Assembly (NCBI GenBank): GCA_014607495.2
Contig: CP053156.1
Span: 12,028,001 to 12,092,000 of the forward strand
Length of the DNA stretch: 64,000 nt
Direction: 5' to 3'
DNA from: Carposina sasakii
Lineage: Eukaryota; Arthropoda; Insecta; Lepidoptera; Carposinidae
The notes under the pieces are model-generated. The model was not told the origin of the DNA. It did no database searches and was given only the letters and a program-made list of their open reading frames with translations. Each line of letters opens with the position of its first letter. The first letter of the stretch is position 1. Both the position numbers and the translations under genes were made by a program. Shown here in pieces: positions 49,901 through 61,500 of the stretch.

Positions 49901-50802
49901 TTAAAGATAGCAGAATATCGGATAAAGTTATCATTTGATATAAAATGCATGCTTTGATGTTTTAACGTAAAAAAAAAACAGAAACATACATACCCTCTAT
50001 GTATGCTACTCGAACATAAAAAGCAGCACATACTACTAGATCTAATTATAAATTCGAACCTAACGTAAATCCATTTAATCTTCTATATAGCTGTATTTCA
50101 CTATATTTTTGCTATTACTATGTTTATAGCTATTGGTCTTCCTAATACTAAATAAATAGATAAATAAAATTGACGTGTCTGGACAGTAATAAGAAGTAAC
50201 ATTGGCTACTTTTACTAAAGTTCACTCAGACGAAGTCGCAGGCGACCGCTAGAAACTCTTTTTGTTTCCTTCCTGTTCTGTTTCCACTCTATTTGGGGTT
50301 GGCACAGTATGTACTCTTCTTCCATTCATCCCTATTACGAGTATACGTCATCTCGATGCTCACTCCCAGTACACGCATATCCTCTCTCACACAGTCCATC
50401 CAACACTTGTTAGGCCCTTCTCTTCCTCTATAACCATCCACATTCTTGTGCAGGGCTCTCGGAGATCTATTTTCTTTTTTCAGTTAAGATGTGTTTTTGC
50501 TCCTGGCATTTCAGATGAAAGAATTCCGCAAAGTATGGGACCCATGGGATGAGCCAATCCTCCGCAACTTTAGGCCATTACAGCCTAAAATGGATCGAAC
50601 CGTCCTCTTCATTAGTCCTCATTGGAACCAATACAACTCCTTACTACCCATATCTAGAGTGCCTGAAAATTCCATATCAGTATTATCGATGGAGTACAAG
50701 ACCCATACTTGGATGCTGCCCAAACAAAACGCTTATATGATCGAAAAACCGGAGGAGGTTGAAGTGAAGCCAAAGGTTGAGGAAGAGGATGATTTAGAGT
50801 GA
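43954..50802 (+). CDS. carbonic-anhydrase-related protein, predicted inactive, six exons, 335 aa
   Basis: Exons 43954-43978, 44611-44829, 45859-46019, 48452-48538, 48919-49146 and 50515-50802 join in phase into 335 codons plus TGA. The carbonic-anhydrase fold is plain: [62 protein letters not shown]. Zinc ligands H110 and H112, plus E122 and E133, are kept. The third ligand (CA II His119) is Q135, Thr199 is K216, Thr200 is G217 and the shuttle His64 is Y80. Known non-catalytic CA-related proteins lose zinc ligands in the same way, so a binding or structural role is inferred. Extra acidic tails flank the domain: [11 protein letters not shown] near residues 11-21 and a carboxyl end with [15 protein letters not shown]. 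There is no signal peptide. It shares three intron positions with the upstream carbonic anhydrase. Confidence 0.88.
44455..44600 (-). repeat. repeat tail abutting the exon 2 acceptor of the CA-related gene
   Basis: An inverted, internally deleted copy of 5020-5310: ATGCTGCTCTGGGAGTG, AGCGTATAATACTAC, CCGTAAGGGATAAAGGCGTG, then ATGTATGTA. The splice acceptor AG lies at 44609-44610. Confidence 0.65.
44611..44829 (+). CDS. CA-related protein, exon 2 (acidic tail and first CA strands)
   Basis: The acceptor CTTCTCTAG has a weak pyrimidine tract and lies right behind a repeat tail ending in GTATGTA. The exon encodes four consecutive Glu residues, a KVEVK stretch, then [10 protein letters not shown] and NTGYS. 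It leaves in phase 1 at the same place (NTG-x-x) as exon 2 of the upstream carbonic anhydrase. Confidence 0.85.
45120..45556 (-). pseudogene. LINE reverse-transcriptase fragment
   Basis: The minus strand reads [37 protein letters not shown] and, after a break, [20 protein letters not shown]. This is the region just after the YxDD motif of the LINE whose tail is R1. An R1 tail (45570-45835) adjoins it. Confidence 0.75.
45859..46019 (+). CDS. CA-related protein, exon 3 (two kept zinc His, third lost)
   Basis: Encodes QIHFHWGS with H110 and H112, then SEHTVD, and ends GEMQ. E122 to Q135 spans 13 residues, exactly as Glu106 to His119 does in CA II. Q135 is therefore the lost third zinc ligand and not an alignment slip. 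Confidence 0.87.
46269..46306. repeat. perfect 16-bp hairpin
   Basis: CTTTAGACAGCTACTT, loop ATCAAC, then the exact inverse. It lies in intron 3 of the CA-related gene. Confidence 0.85.
46672..48232. mobile_element. composite element bounded by AACCGAC / GAAGTCGGTT, copy 2
   Basis: The same boundary sequences and inner order as 30869-32351, lying in intron 3 of the CA-related gene. It holds about 95 bases absent from copy 1 (near 47127-47225) and a fuller R1 scrap (47724-47785). Confidence 0.7.
47162..47509 (-). pseudogene. non-LTR retrotransposon RT fragment, second copy
   Basis: Nearly the same protein as 31232-31657 ([31 protein letters not shown]) but diverging after SELE, where extra sequence is present. 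Confidence 0.8.
48919..49146 (+). CDS. CA-related protein, exon 5 (Thr199 replaced by Lys)
   Basis: Contains [19 protein letters not shown], aligned to the GSLTTPP...CVTW block of active enzymes: TTPP is replaced by KGVR. The exon ends FEQ in phase 0, the same boundary as EQ in the upstream gene. Confidence 0.87.
50255..50470 (-). repeat. LINE fragment of the CATTTGGGGTCGG type
   Basis: Shares CTGTTCC...TTTGGGGT-GGCAC, TTCATCCCTATTA and CTTCCTCTATAACCATC with 31690-31810 and 47535-47665. It ends about 45 bases before exon 6 of the CA-related gene. Confidence 0.55.
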
Positions 50803-52391
50803 AGAATTTTGTATCTGTACCTTTTGAGAGCCAATATGAGAGCTAAACGACTCTATTTACAATTTTTGTCTGTCTGTATGTTAGCGGATCACACAAAAAT
50901 GACTCCATGAAATTGGAATGCTGTTTCATAATATTTACATAATAATATAGTTCCAACACACTTCGCGACCTAGGTATGCGATGCGACTGTTCCTGCCACT
51001 ATAACATATCTGCCTATTGCAGTCTCTACTGGCTTTAGGCCTCTTCCAGATCACACCACAAGGCTCGTTCCATTTTCGCCATCAAGTTACCAGTCGCCCT
51101 CTTCAAGTCATCGGTCCATCCGTCCGGTGGGCGTCCAACGCTACGCTATCCGAGGCGCGGTCTCCATTAGAGAACCCGCTTACTCATGTTTTACGAAAGG
51201 TGTAACCAGCCCACTGCCGCTGCAATTTGCTACACTTCGAGTCTAAGTACATGAAAGCAGTACCTACACAAATTAACGATCTATTAGGACCTAAATCATA
51301 AAATAAAGGGTAAACAAGTACAGACAATAGACGTTTTGTGTGTGTGTGTGTGGTGTGTGGATATCGTAATGAACTTCTTACTTCTGTAAATACATTATCA
51401 TACTGAAGATTCAATAAACGATTTTTTTTGGGTTCAACATTTTATTATATCTAAATAAAAGCATATTCTTTTTACTTCTTAATTACATTCATAGTAAATA
51501 TTATTTAGTAGTGAATATCTGATATTTAGACTGGAACAGGAAACAACACATTAAAAGCAGTTTATCTAAGGTTAAACTGAAGAGGTTAACTCTTTCAGTC
51601 TTGGTGGTTAGTGTCACTAACCACCTATTTCTGAATTTTTTAATTAAAATCTATTCCATCTACTTATAATCGGTTGAACTATCATGAAAGTTCGATTCAT
51701 GCTTGACAAGATACGACCGAATATACCGCCAAATGAAAGAATGACAACTCAATTTAGTTGAATTGAATATTGCACCGTAATTTAATTGCATGTTTTATAA
51801 AAAAAATAACAGGTAAGTAAGTTAGCTTTTATCTTCAATATTTTTTATTAACTTTATTCTCATTTATCTGTTTTATATATATATTTACATGAAAATACTA
51901 CTACTCTTAAATTTTTTGCACTGTATTCACATCGAAATGCGTAAATTATCATTAATAGTTTGTATCAATAGTCATGGTGGTTAGTGGCACTAAACTTTTT
52001 CGAAAACCTTAATAAATAATTTTTTTTCCTACTTTATATGATTTTTTTATTGTTAATAATGCTAAAACTTACATACATATGTTAAAAATATTCTTAATCT
52101 AAAAGCGTGACGGAAAGAGTTAAAAGCCATAAACATTGCAGGAAAGCATGAGCAAGATTTTCCCACTGTAAAAGTGAGATGCGAGTATAAAGAGTGATAA
52201 CTGGCTTTTACAATCCTATTGACAATCTTGTTCTAAGTATTACCTTGCAGAGTAAAGATAACTCACGGTAAATAATCTGCCCTTACCAATTCCATGTTTT
52301 GACAGTGACTCAAAGAATATACTTACTCTCTGCGACTATTTCAAACTTAAAAGATTGCATGTAACAAAATGCCTGCTTACAACCACCACGT
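50803..52391. other. gap between the CA-related gene and the unidentified gene (convergent)
   Basis: Holds a degraded R1 copy (51005-51180), a (TG)n run at about 51337-51357, a candidate AATAAA at 51413 and AT-rich DNA. No exon seen. Confidence 0.55.
51413..51418 (+). terminator. candidate AATAAA polyadenylation signal downstream of the CA-related gene
   Basis: AATAAA lies about 610 bases after the TGA at 50802 and is followed by a T-rich run. It is the clearest canonical signal I found in this gap, but the assignment is inferred. Confidence 0.3.
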
Positions 52392-52517
52392 TTAGATCCT
52401 AACATCGTCAGTAGGTTTGGACTCGCCCGCCCTCCGACGACAATGCGGCGCGGCGGCGCGGGCTCCCACACGCTCCACCAATGACGACCAGTGGATTGGC
52501 CATTCGCCACGGAGGTA
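52392..52517 (-). CDS. unidentified gene, putative terminal exon
   Basis: The acceptor TTTCGTAG joins in phase 0 to the FDQ that ends the 53762-53622 exon. It reads YLRGEWPIHWSSLVERV, then an Ala/Arg-rich tail, and stops at 52392-52394. The other frames are open too, so the frame rests on phase alone. A downstream GTAAGT past the stop could serve an alternative isoform. Confidence 0.5.
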   Translation of the reverse strand, partial: YLRGEWPIHWSSLVERVGARAAAPHCRRRAGESKPTDDVRI

Positions 52518-55500
52518 CTACGAAACAAAGGTGATATTTACTACAATGGGCGATTTTCCACTAGACGCACGACAACGACATTTTGTCATCTTATATGGGG
52601 GGCCGTGTGGTAGTCGTGTCGTCCAGGGCCGGCCCGCCCATACGGCGAACGGAGCAGTCGCTTCAGGCGCCAAATCCTAAAGGGCGTCTAAATGGTAAAG
52701 ATATAGGTATATATTATTGGGAGCAAACAGGAGAGGCGCCATAATTGGATCTCGCTCCATTCTAAAATTTACTTCGGGCCGGCGCTGATGTCATCTATTG
52801 GAAAATGAGCATTACTATTTAATCCTGTTTTGCTTGTAAAAAAGGCGTGATCGTCCCCCTGATTACGTAAAAGCAATAGCAAAGCCGAAGCAAAGCGATA
52901 GCGAAAATTGTACAATATTCGCCTTGAAATGTCAAAGTTCCCTCGAAATTCATTTTACGTAATACGAATTTGACAAGCAATCAGCGATTTTTGTTAAATT
53001 TTCGCTATCGCTTTGCTTTTGCTAGTTAGGTAATAAGGGGGCGTGTCGTTGTCGTGGTCGTGCCATGCCCGAGTCGTCTAGTGGAAAAACGCCTATAATC
53101 TTAAAGGATACGTGTATTAAAGATATTTGTGCCGACACTATAAAGCTTAGGACGTAAATCAGGACAAGTTACTAGTAAGGACATGCAAGGAAGGAGATGC
53201 AGCTGATGTATTCTAGTGAAGCCCCGCATCAATTGCTTGCTCAAAGAAAAACTAACAAAACAAGTTTCATGTTTAACAATAAGTTATCTTGGTTAGTCCT
53301 AGAGTAAAAAATGTCATCATAATTAATTAAGTATGTAAATATTTTCTTCAAATCAAATCAAATTTGTATATTTGTGGATCAGTGGGGTAAGCACGAACCT
53401 TTTTACGCGGCGTAACGTTAGCTACTCGCTAGCAAAATCTATGTGATTTGACAGTTGGACGATAGCGTCGAGAGGTTCGTGCTTACCACTCAGATGTTAC
53501 ACATAAAATAAGTACCACACGTGACTTTATATGTGCCGCCCTAAAGGCAGAGCGATCGAGACGTATGTAGGTCATACATTGCGCCTAACCTTTCTTACAG
53601 TAAAAAACATGAGGTTTCTACCTGATCAAACGGCTGCCGTCCAATATGAAACATGATGTACAACAATGGCGCCTTGTTAAGCGGTATATCATGACATTCG
53701 TCTTGTAGACCCAACTCTTTGTATATTCTGTCGGTGTGCAGTTGTAAATGGTCGAATATCACCTAAGAATTAGGAAAAGATACTTACAAACGAATCGATA
53801 ACATCTCTTTTTTAAAGTAGGTTAATAAGGGGTAGTGGATGAATCTATACATATACATAATATAATAAAAATGTAATGGGTCGCTGTCTGTACATGGAAG
53901 ATATATGTGAAAAAATATTATAGGAGACCTTTATCAAGGCAATAGTACCCAAAAGAATGATTTTTGGAATTTTTGTCTGTTTGTCGGTTTGTCTGTTTGT
54001 CTGTGCGTTTGTACACGCTAATCTAAGAAACGGCTGAACCGATTTCGATGCGGTTTTCAGGAATATATTGTGACAGGTCCCACTTAACATATAGGTCAAT
54101 TAACATTAAAATTGGACCATAAAATAATTTCAGTGGTCCATAGCTAAGAAACCCTTTATACTCTCCGACCGAAAGGTTCAACCCGATATCGCCGCTTAAT
54201 AAAGATCACAAAGTTCAGTGCGTAGATAGTCGGCCTTTTATCCCGGGAAAATGTTTTTATCCCGGATAATTTCGACATTTTGTTTTTTCTGTAGTCCACG
54301 CGGACAGAGTCGCGGGCGTCCACTAGTAATGAATATAGACGTTTCTTTCAGGTATACCTTCTTACATACGACTACGTTACCAAAAACGGGGTAGCCAGAA
54401 ATGCAGGATCACGAACGAGTTGGTATAGCCACGTTTAGCATATCTGGGTCAGATGTAAAATATCAGTGAAATATGGGTACGTAGGTAATCGCCAGAGAGA
54501 ACGCCCCGAAAGTCCTTATTAGTCATCTCTTACGACATGCACGGAAGGAGATGCAGCTGATGTATTCTAGTGAAGCCCCACATCAGCACAGGCTTCAGAA
54601 CGATTTTTGCACTCAAACATTAATTACGAAACAGAAGTATGTATATTAGAGGTTTAGGTTTACCATAAAGTACCTCTTCAGCCTATTGCTGGGCTGTCCA
54701 CTGCTGGACGTAGGACTCCCCAAGAGTACGCTACAAGGGTACTGCCATAGGGGGTTGTTTGCCCATAGTCAGTATCTAGTGTAGCACAAACAAAGCTTTA
54801 CGTCCCATCTTACCCGCAAGCTATCCCTGCCAGCAGACTTCATCAGCACTTGACTTGTTAACGCCGCGGCGTCACTCGCTTTTTCTGCATTGGCTCCGGG
54901 TACATCTCCCTGCAAATATAATTATACTAGTAACTTGACGCCCGTGACTTTGTCGGCGTAAATTTTTGAAATACTGTTAATTTCCGTTCCCGTGAGTATT
55001 TCAGGAAATCTTTTCTTATCGAAGGCCTACGTCATACAAAGAACACGCCCTCTAAGTACCTATTTGTATCTAGGATCAGCAGTTTAAGCCGTACGTTGAT
55101 GCGTCAATCATTCAGGAAAAGAAGCATTCAATTTATCGGAAATTTTGGCCGTTCTAATACTGCCGTAGCATTACTACCTACAGGGTGTAACCCGCAGACG
55201 AAGTCCGCCGCCAGCCTCGCGGCGGGCTGTTCTCTGGGGCGTCGTGGTGAAGCCCCGGGCGCTATGTAAATCTCAACCGCCCACTACGTCGGCGAGTGCG
55301 GAACCTGCACACGTCGCTCGGCTCGGGGGCTCAAAATTTGGGAGGGCGACGGTCGCCTGAAATCACCGTCGCCCCAAGCCCCCTATGGGAGGCGATTATT
55401 GACGCCGCTTTCAAGAGGTTGCGCGGCGGACCGGGTCAGCGGAATATCATTCTCGCTCCCGATTCCGCCGCCTCCTTCTCCTTCATTACGCCATCAAGAA

Positions 55501-58500
55501 GGCGATGGCCGCCTCTCCAGGCCTACTATCTCGAAAAATAAACGTGATTTCGAGTCTGAAATTTTCTGGGTAGGTTCCTTTTAGTTGGCTATTTACATAG
55601 CTTTTCGCTTTTTACTGTATAAAAGGTTAAAAAAATCTAGTTGTCATACCTCCTCAAAGAATGCGGCTAGATCTGGAAATTGTTCTAAGCCCGGGTGACC
55701 AGATTTTCCATTTACATTTTGTACCTGAAAGTAAAAATCTATCAATGAAATTAATTACCATCATGGACCAATGAATACGCTCCCTCATTACGTAAAAGCA
55801 ATAGCAAAGACGAAGCTGCGTGATCGCGATAATCTCGAGTGTAAATATAAATAAATATTCACACACTACACAACACATTAACCTAGTCCCACATTAAGAT
55901 CCCTAAGGTCTTGTGTCGTGGGTACTTAGCAACGGTATATAAATAGTATTAAATACATAGATAAGTATAGAAACATCCATGACTCGGAAACAAACATCGA
56001 TATTCATCATATCAATCGGCCGTCTAAGTGTGTGTGTGTGCTTGTGCGAGGTGCGGGGCGCGGGAGTACGCCGAGCGCTCGTGGCGCGCACGCATACACT
56101 CTCAATTATCGCGATCGCGTGGTTTCGGCTTTGCTATTGCTTTTACGTAATCTGGTCGAATAGCCTTACCTTGTTTTAGCAGCATTCAGCACAACAGGGA
56201 CCTATTTGGCGGTTGCACTTGCACGGGACGTGACTGCCGGGATCCAAATAGGGTGCACAGTCCTTCCTGTTACTGTTATTTTCTACATGTATGTTCTTAC
56301 CTATTTGCCTACTCTTTTCTATTGTGTCTATTTCCACCCTATTTCCATTGTCTTGTTCTATATGCAAACATTGATATGATAAATATCAATGTTCGTTTTC
56401 GAGTCATGGATGTTTCTATACTTATCTTTGTATTTATATACCGTTGCTTAGTACCCACGACACAAGACTTTAGGGATCTTAGTGTGGGGCTAGGTTAATG
56501 TGTTGTGTAGTGTGTGAATATTTATTTATTTATTTCATATTATTGCTGTCCGTGTTTTCAAATAAATTCTATCTATCTATCTAATAGCCGAGTGGTGCCG
56601 GCAGAGTAGAATTCGTACCACCCCATTGTTGCCCGTGGGAATCGTACGAGGCGATTAAGGGTTTCCGGGAGGTGGGCAGCAGCGCCTCCCATGTTGACAT
56701 AGTCCAAAATACAAACTGCGGTCACTAACCCGCCTGCCCAGCGTGGTGACTATGGGCAAATACCTCCCATGGCAGTCTTGTGGCGTGCCCTGGGGGAGGC
56801 CTACGTCCAGCAGTGGACTGCAATAGGCTGATGATGATGATGACTTACACGGGATGTGACTGCGGGGCTCCAAATAGGGTGCACATTCCTTCCTGTTACT
56901 GTTCTTTTCTACATGTGTGTTCCTACCTGTTTGCCTACTCTTTTCTATTGTGTCTATTTCCACCCTATTTCCATTGTCTTATTATATGTTGTTGCTGTCC
57001 GTGTATGTGTAATTTTCAAATAAATTCTATCTATCCATCTAATAGCAGCCTTAGTAACATCAGGTCAAATTCCTTACCTGTTCAATGAGCATTTCAATCT
57101 GCTGTGTGTGTTTATAATCCGAGTCAATGGAGCAAAGCGCCTCAGCGATTGCGAGAGCGATTGATGCGGCACTGCTGTGACTACCGTCGAAACTAACTGA
57201 ACTTGTCGCTGGAAATAGTACGTTAATGTTAGGTTTACAATTCAAATACGATCGCGTTCACGTTTCACGCGTTCAGATCGCGTTTAGAAGAATATAATAT
57301 ATACCTCTTTAATTTTTTTTTTTGTCCTACACTTATGCTATTCTAAATGTTTTGTACCATGGAATTCATGGAGACTATTTTTTTTTTAATTTTATTTATT
57401 CGTAAAACAGTCAGTTTATCTTAATATACAACTATGAATAAAATTAAACACCATTTACATGTTTTTACATGACTGTAGCAAAAATGCTTGTCTGTTACAT
57501 AAAACTAGTTAAAGACAATTTGAGAACCATTAAACCACAACCTAGCAATTGTAGTTCTGCAACATTTGGGGTTTGAGTTGAACAAGTCGAGTTACGAGTA
57601 GACAGCCAGCCTGTTAAAATCATGTGCCGAAAATGCATTTCCTGCGAGTTATAATACTGTCGTATAACTCAACACTAGTACTTGTTCAGCATTTCAGTAT
57701 TTGCCTGGCTGTCACCTACACCATGTATAAACTACGCCAATCGGTCGTCAAATGCACTTACTTGTATTTCCTCTGCTAACAATTCGAACATGTTTAATTT
57801 TCTTCGCTGTATTCATGTTATGAGCCTCTCCATTGGCTTCGATGGGAGCTAAAAACAAAATAACAATATTTTAAAACATTTAAAATGTACATTCAACGAT
57901 TTTATTTGCTTTAACGTTTTTATTTATGACTAGGGCCGATTCCGCGTGGACTACAGAAAAAATAAAAAGTAGCTATATGTTAAGTGTAAAAAGTAGCTAT
58001 ATGTTATCGCGGTCGTAAAAAATTAATTCCTTTGTCCCCTTCCCGTGGAAATTTCGGGAAATCGTTCCCATCTTCCTCGGGGTCCCATAAACATATATGC
58101 CCTCAGATTCCATGTTTAACCGTTTTCGTAAAAATAAATAATTCCCGTTGGTCTCCTTCCCGTGGGATTTCGGGAAATCCGTTTAGTGTTTCCTCGCAAT
58201 GAACTATATGCCCAATTTCACTTCATATGTATAGCGGTTTTCGTAACTATGAATTCCCGTTTGTCCCCTTCCCGTGGGAATTTCGGGAAATCCGCCTCCC
58301 TCGCTGTCCCCATTTTCCCGATTGAGCGGTTTTCGTATGAGTTTGTCCCCTTCCCGTGGGACGGGAAATTTTTTAGCCTCCCTCGCTGTCCCCACTGATC
58401 TTATATATAGCGGTTTTCGTAAAAAATATAGAATTCTCCCTTCTAGGGAAATTCATGCCTACATCACAATAAGGATTCATGAAAGAATTTTTGAAATCGT

Positions 58501-61500
58501 GAATATATTACAACCAAACAAACAAAGTTTTCCTCTTTATAATATTAGTGTAGACGTTCCTGGGTACTATCTCTCCCTCTTTCTCGATCTTATGCCCTCC
58601 CCCCCATTTAAGTATCGACACAGGAACTCATCTATACAAAATATCATCCATTGAATATAGTATCACGCGTATATCTATATTCGTATATTTATCCCAGGCT
58701 AAATGTCAATAAATCGGTTTATCATATCATGTTTTGCAGGTCATGCTACTTGAGCCGGTCCCGCTATGCTCGTATATACGCTCCTTTATGATCCTGCAGT
58801 TCTAGAGGCACAATGTATGTGCTTGCTCCCGTAGATAATCGTGATAGTCAATTTTGTAGAGAAAGATTGGAGACATACAGTTAGTCTATAGATCATGCTA
58901 CCCGTGCTGGTCACGCCATTTAAGAAATGCATACGGATTTAAAGCTGTTATAAATTAAACTTTACTAGCATTTTCCCTATCCGCTTCCTTCTTCGCCCAT
59001 GTCAAAGTTTCTTCATAAGCGACAGTGATTAACATTTGCAGTAGCACTGAGCCTCCCACAGGAGATATATTTAGTGGCAGGATCTTCTCAATGACTGTAC
59101 AAGCGTTTATCAGGGCTCGGGGAATGCAGTCTAAAGTTCTTGATATACATGTGAGACACAGTGACATTGTCTGTAAATTAAACAGTAGGTATATTATTGT
59201 ACAGGGTGTAACAAAGGGGCAAGTTAATCATAGCTTTCTAAATTATTTTTATTAATTAAATAAGGAAAACCAAGTGTGAGTCAGATCGTGGACGAAAGGC
59301 TCCGTACCATTGTCTATAAAAACGCCAAAAAAATATATCTGTTGTTCGGCAGATCCCTTTAGACACTTTTTTATTTTTAATATCGGTTGTAATAGTGTCA
59401 ACAGGTAAATATATCATCTGTATTTTAACTGTCAAGTTATCAATAGGATACCGTCTGGAATCCTTCGGGTAGGTACGGAACCCGAATAAAAAAAAACGAA
59501 TAAAAACAAGACACTTCATGAAATGCACATAAATATTGCTAAAAGTGGGCAAGTGTCATGTTTTTATATTATAAAACACTCTTTAATAAAAAATCACAAC
59601 GGATTTTGATAAAACCTAGCAGTTTTACATCAGAATAACACAATATAGGTAGGTTACTAGTTGTACTTACCTGATACATAGAGGCACCGGTTTGTACAGC
59701 CTTGACGAGTATCGAGGGTAGGAACTGTAGCGATGTGCCTGCGAGGGCCAGCAGCCCGGCCAGCCAGGGCGGCCGGCGGTCACACCACACCTACACATAA
59801 TATCACTATATATTATAAAACAAAGTCGCTTGCCGCTGTCTGTCCATCCCATGGAGAAGGTATAAAAGAGGAGGTGGGACTATGAACGGAGTCGTGTGGC
59901 AATTGTGAGGGCATGACGTCATGATAGGGGCGGAGCTTCAGCGCCAGTGTAACGCAGTAGCTGTAACCACACGCTTGTGCTCCGAAATGTAACCGTATCA
60001 AAATTACAAGGACCTAGCGCTTTTATCAGGGTACTTTTTTTAACCAAAAAGTAGTATAATATTGCCATCTAGTGATGAGTAATTGCACTAGTAAAACAAT
60101 CTTGAGCCATATTGATAATGAGCAAGTAGTTTGACTAGTCACTACAAGGTGGTTTCTATGTAAATGGGCAGGGCTACAGTGTTCAATGGTCCCCTCGTCC
60201 CATACTTCACCCCCGCTCCGCGGCACACTTTTTTTGTATGAAAATATACTTAACAGCTACTTCTCTTTTATTTCTTCTCCTTGGTCCGTCCCTATGTATG
60301 CTTAGATCTTTCAAACTAGGGAACGGATTTTGATGCGGTTTTTTTTAATACTTAGAGGGATTAAATAGGAATGTTTATATGTATAACTAAGGATTCACCC
60401 CGGTTATGTACGGGTTTGATGTCCTTTCACGTCGTGGGCGGCCGCTAGTAGATAATAAAAAATATGAGTTTCGAAAAAGAAATCATATTGTACCGCATCC
60501 TGCCCTTATCTCATTATTTATGGTATCAACGCAATATGGTTTCCTTTTCGAAACACACATTGCCATTCGTTAGTTTTACGACCTGCTGCCTGCCTGATGC
60601 CAACCCTCCTCAGTGAGTCTAGCATGACCTGCGAAACACGATATGATAAACCGATTTATTGACATTTAGCCTGTCAAAATACGATAAATATAGCCGCCAT
60701 GTTGAATTTTGTATAGAGACGATACGATATCGTACGATACGATATCCACGATTCGTGGTCATGCTAGGGGGCAGGTATAGTGACAATTTAAGAATAATTA
60801 AATCCGTATATAAAATAAATTCACTAAAAATAATCCATACTAATTATTACACCACTAGCTGTTGCCCGCGACTCCGTCCGCGTGGACTGCAGAAAAAACA
60901 AAGTGTCGAAATAATCCGGGATAAAAAGTAGCCTATTGTCAGCTAACTCCATAATAAATTTTATTAAAATCGCTCAAGCCTTTTAAACGTGAAGAAGTAA
61001 CAAACATACACACTCACAAACTTTCGCCTTTATAATATTAGTGTGATATACTAACCTGTTGTTTATCAAGGCAAGCCGACCAGTCCCTTCCGGTAACTTC
61101 TAGCGCGTAACACAGAGTAGATTTAAACTCGTCCTTGCTTCCGATAGACGCGAGGATGTATGTCAATGCACCGGCGGTGCGCGCGTATTCTTCTTCAGCT
61201 GTTTTGTTAGTTAAAAAAAGAGGTATTAGTTTGATAATGGATTCGAGAGGTTACCAAATACATTTCATTCTGTACATTGCATGGGATCTCATCTAAATTG
61301 CGACGCCATAACCCTGGTACAAATCCCGGTAGGTTAGTTAGTTAGTTTGACTGGGCATTTTCCGGACTTAGCCTCTGTAAGTGAGGCCATTGTACGTGTT
61401 TTACCTTACCTGTCTACTCCAACCAAACCAGATTTTTAGGGGTCATAGTGTGGGAACTTAATGTGATATGAAGCGTGTGAGCATTTTATCACACCACTAC

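Noticed and set aside
52310..52528. 72-codon minus-strand ORF in another frame of the last exon of the unidentified gene
   Set aside because: Splice phase from the previous exon selects a different frame, which ends at 52392.
58162..58654. ORFs on both strands in the 58-kb repeat
   Set aside because: They are produced by the tandem repeat units and do not agree with the host gene's exons.
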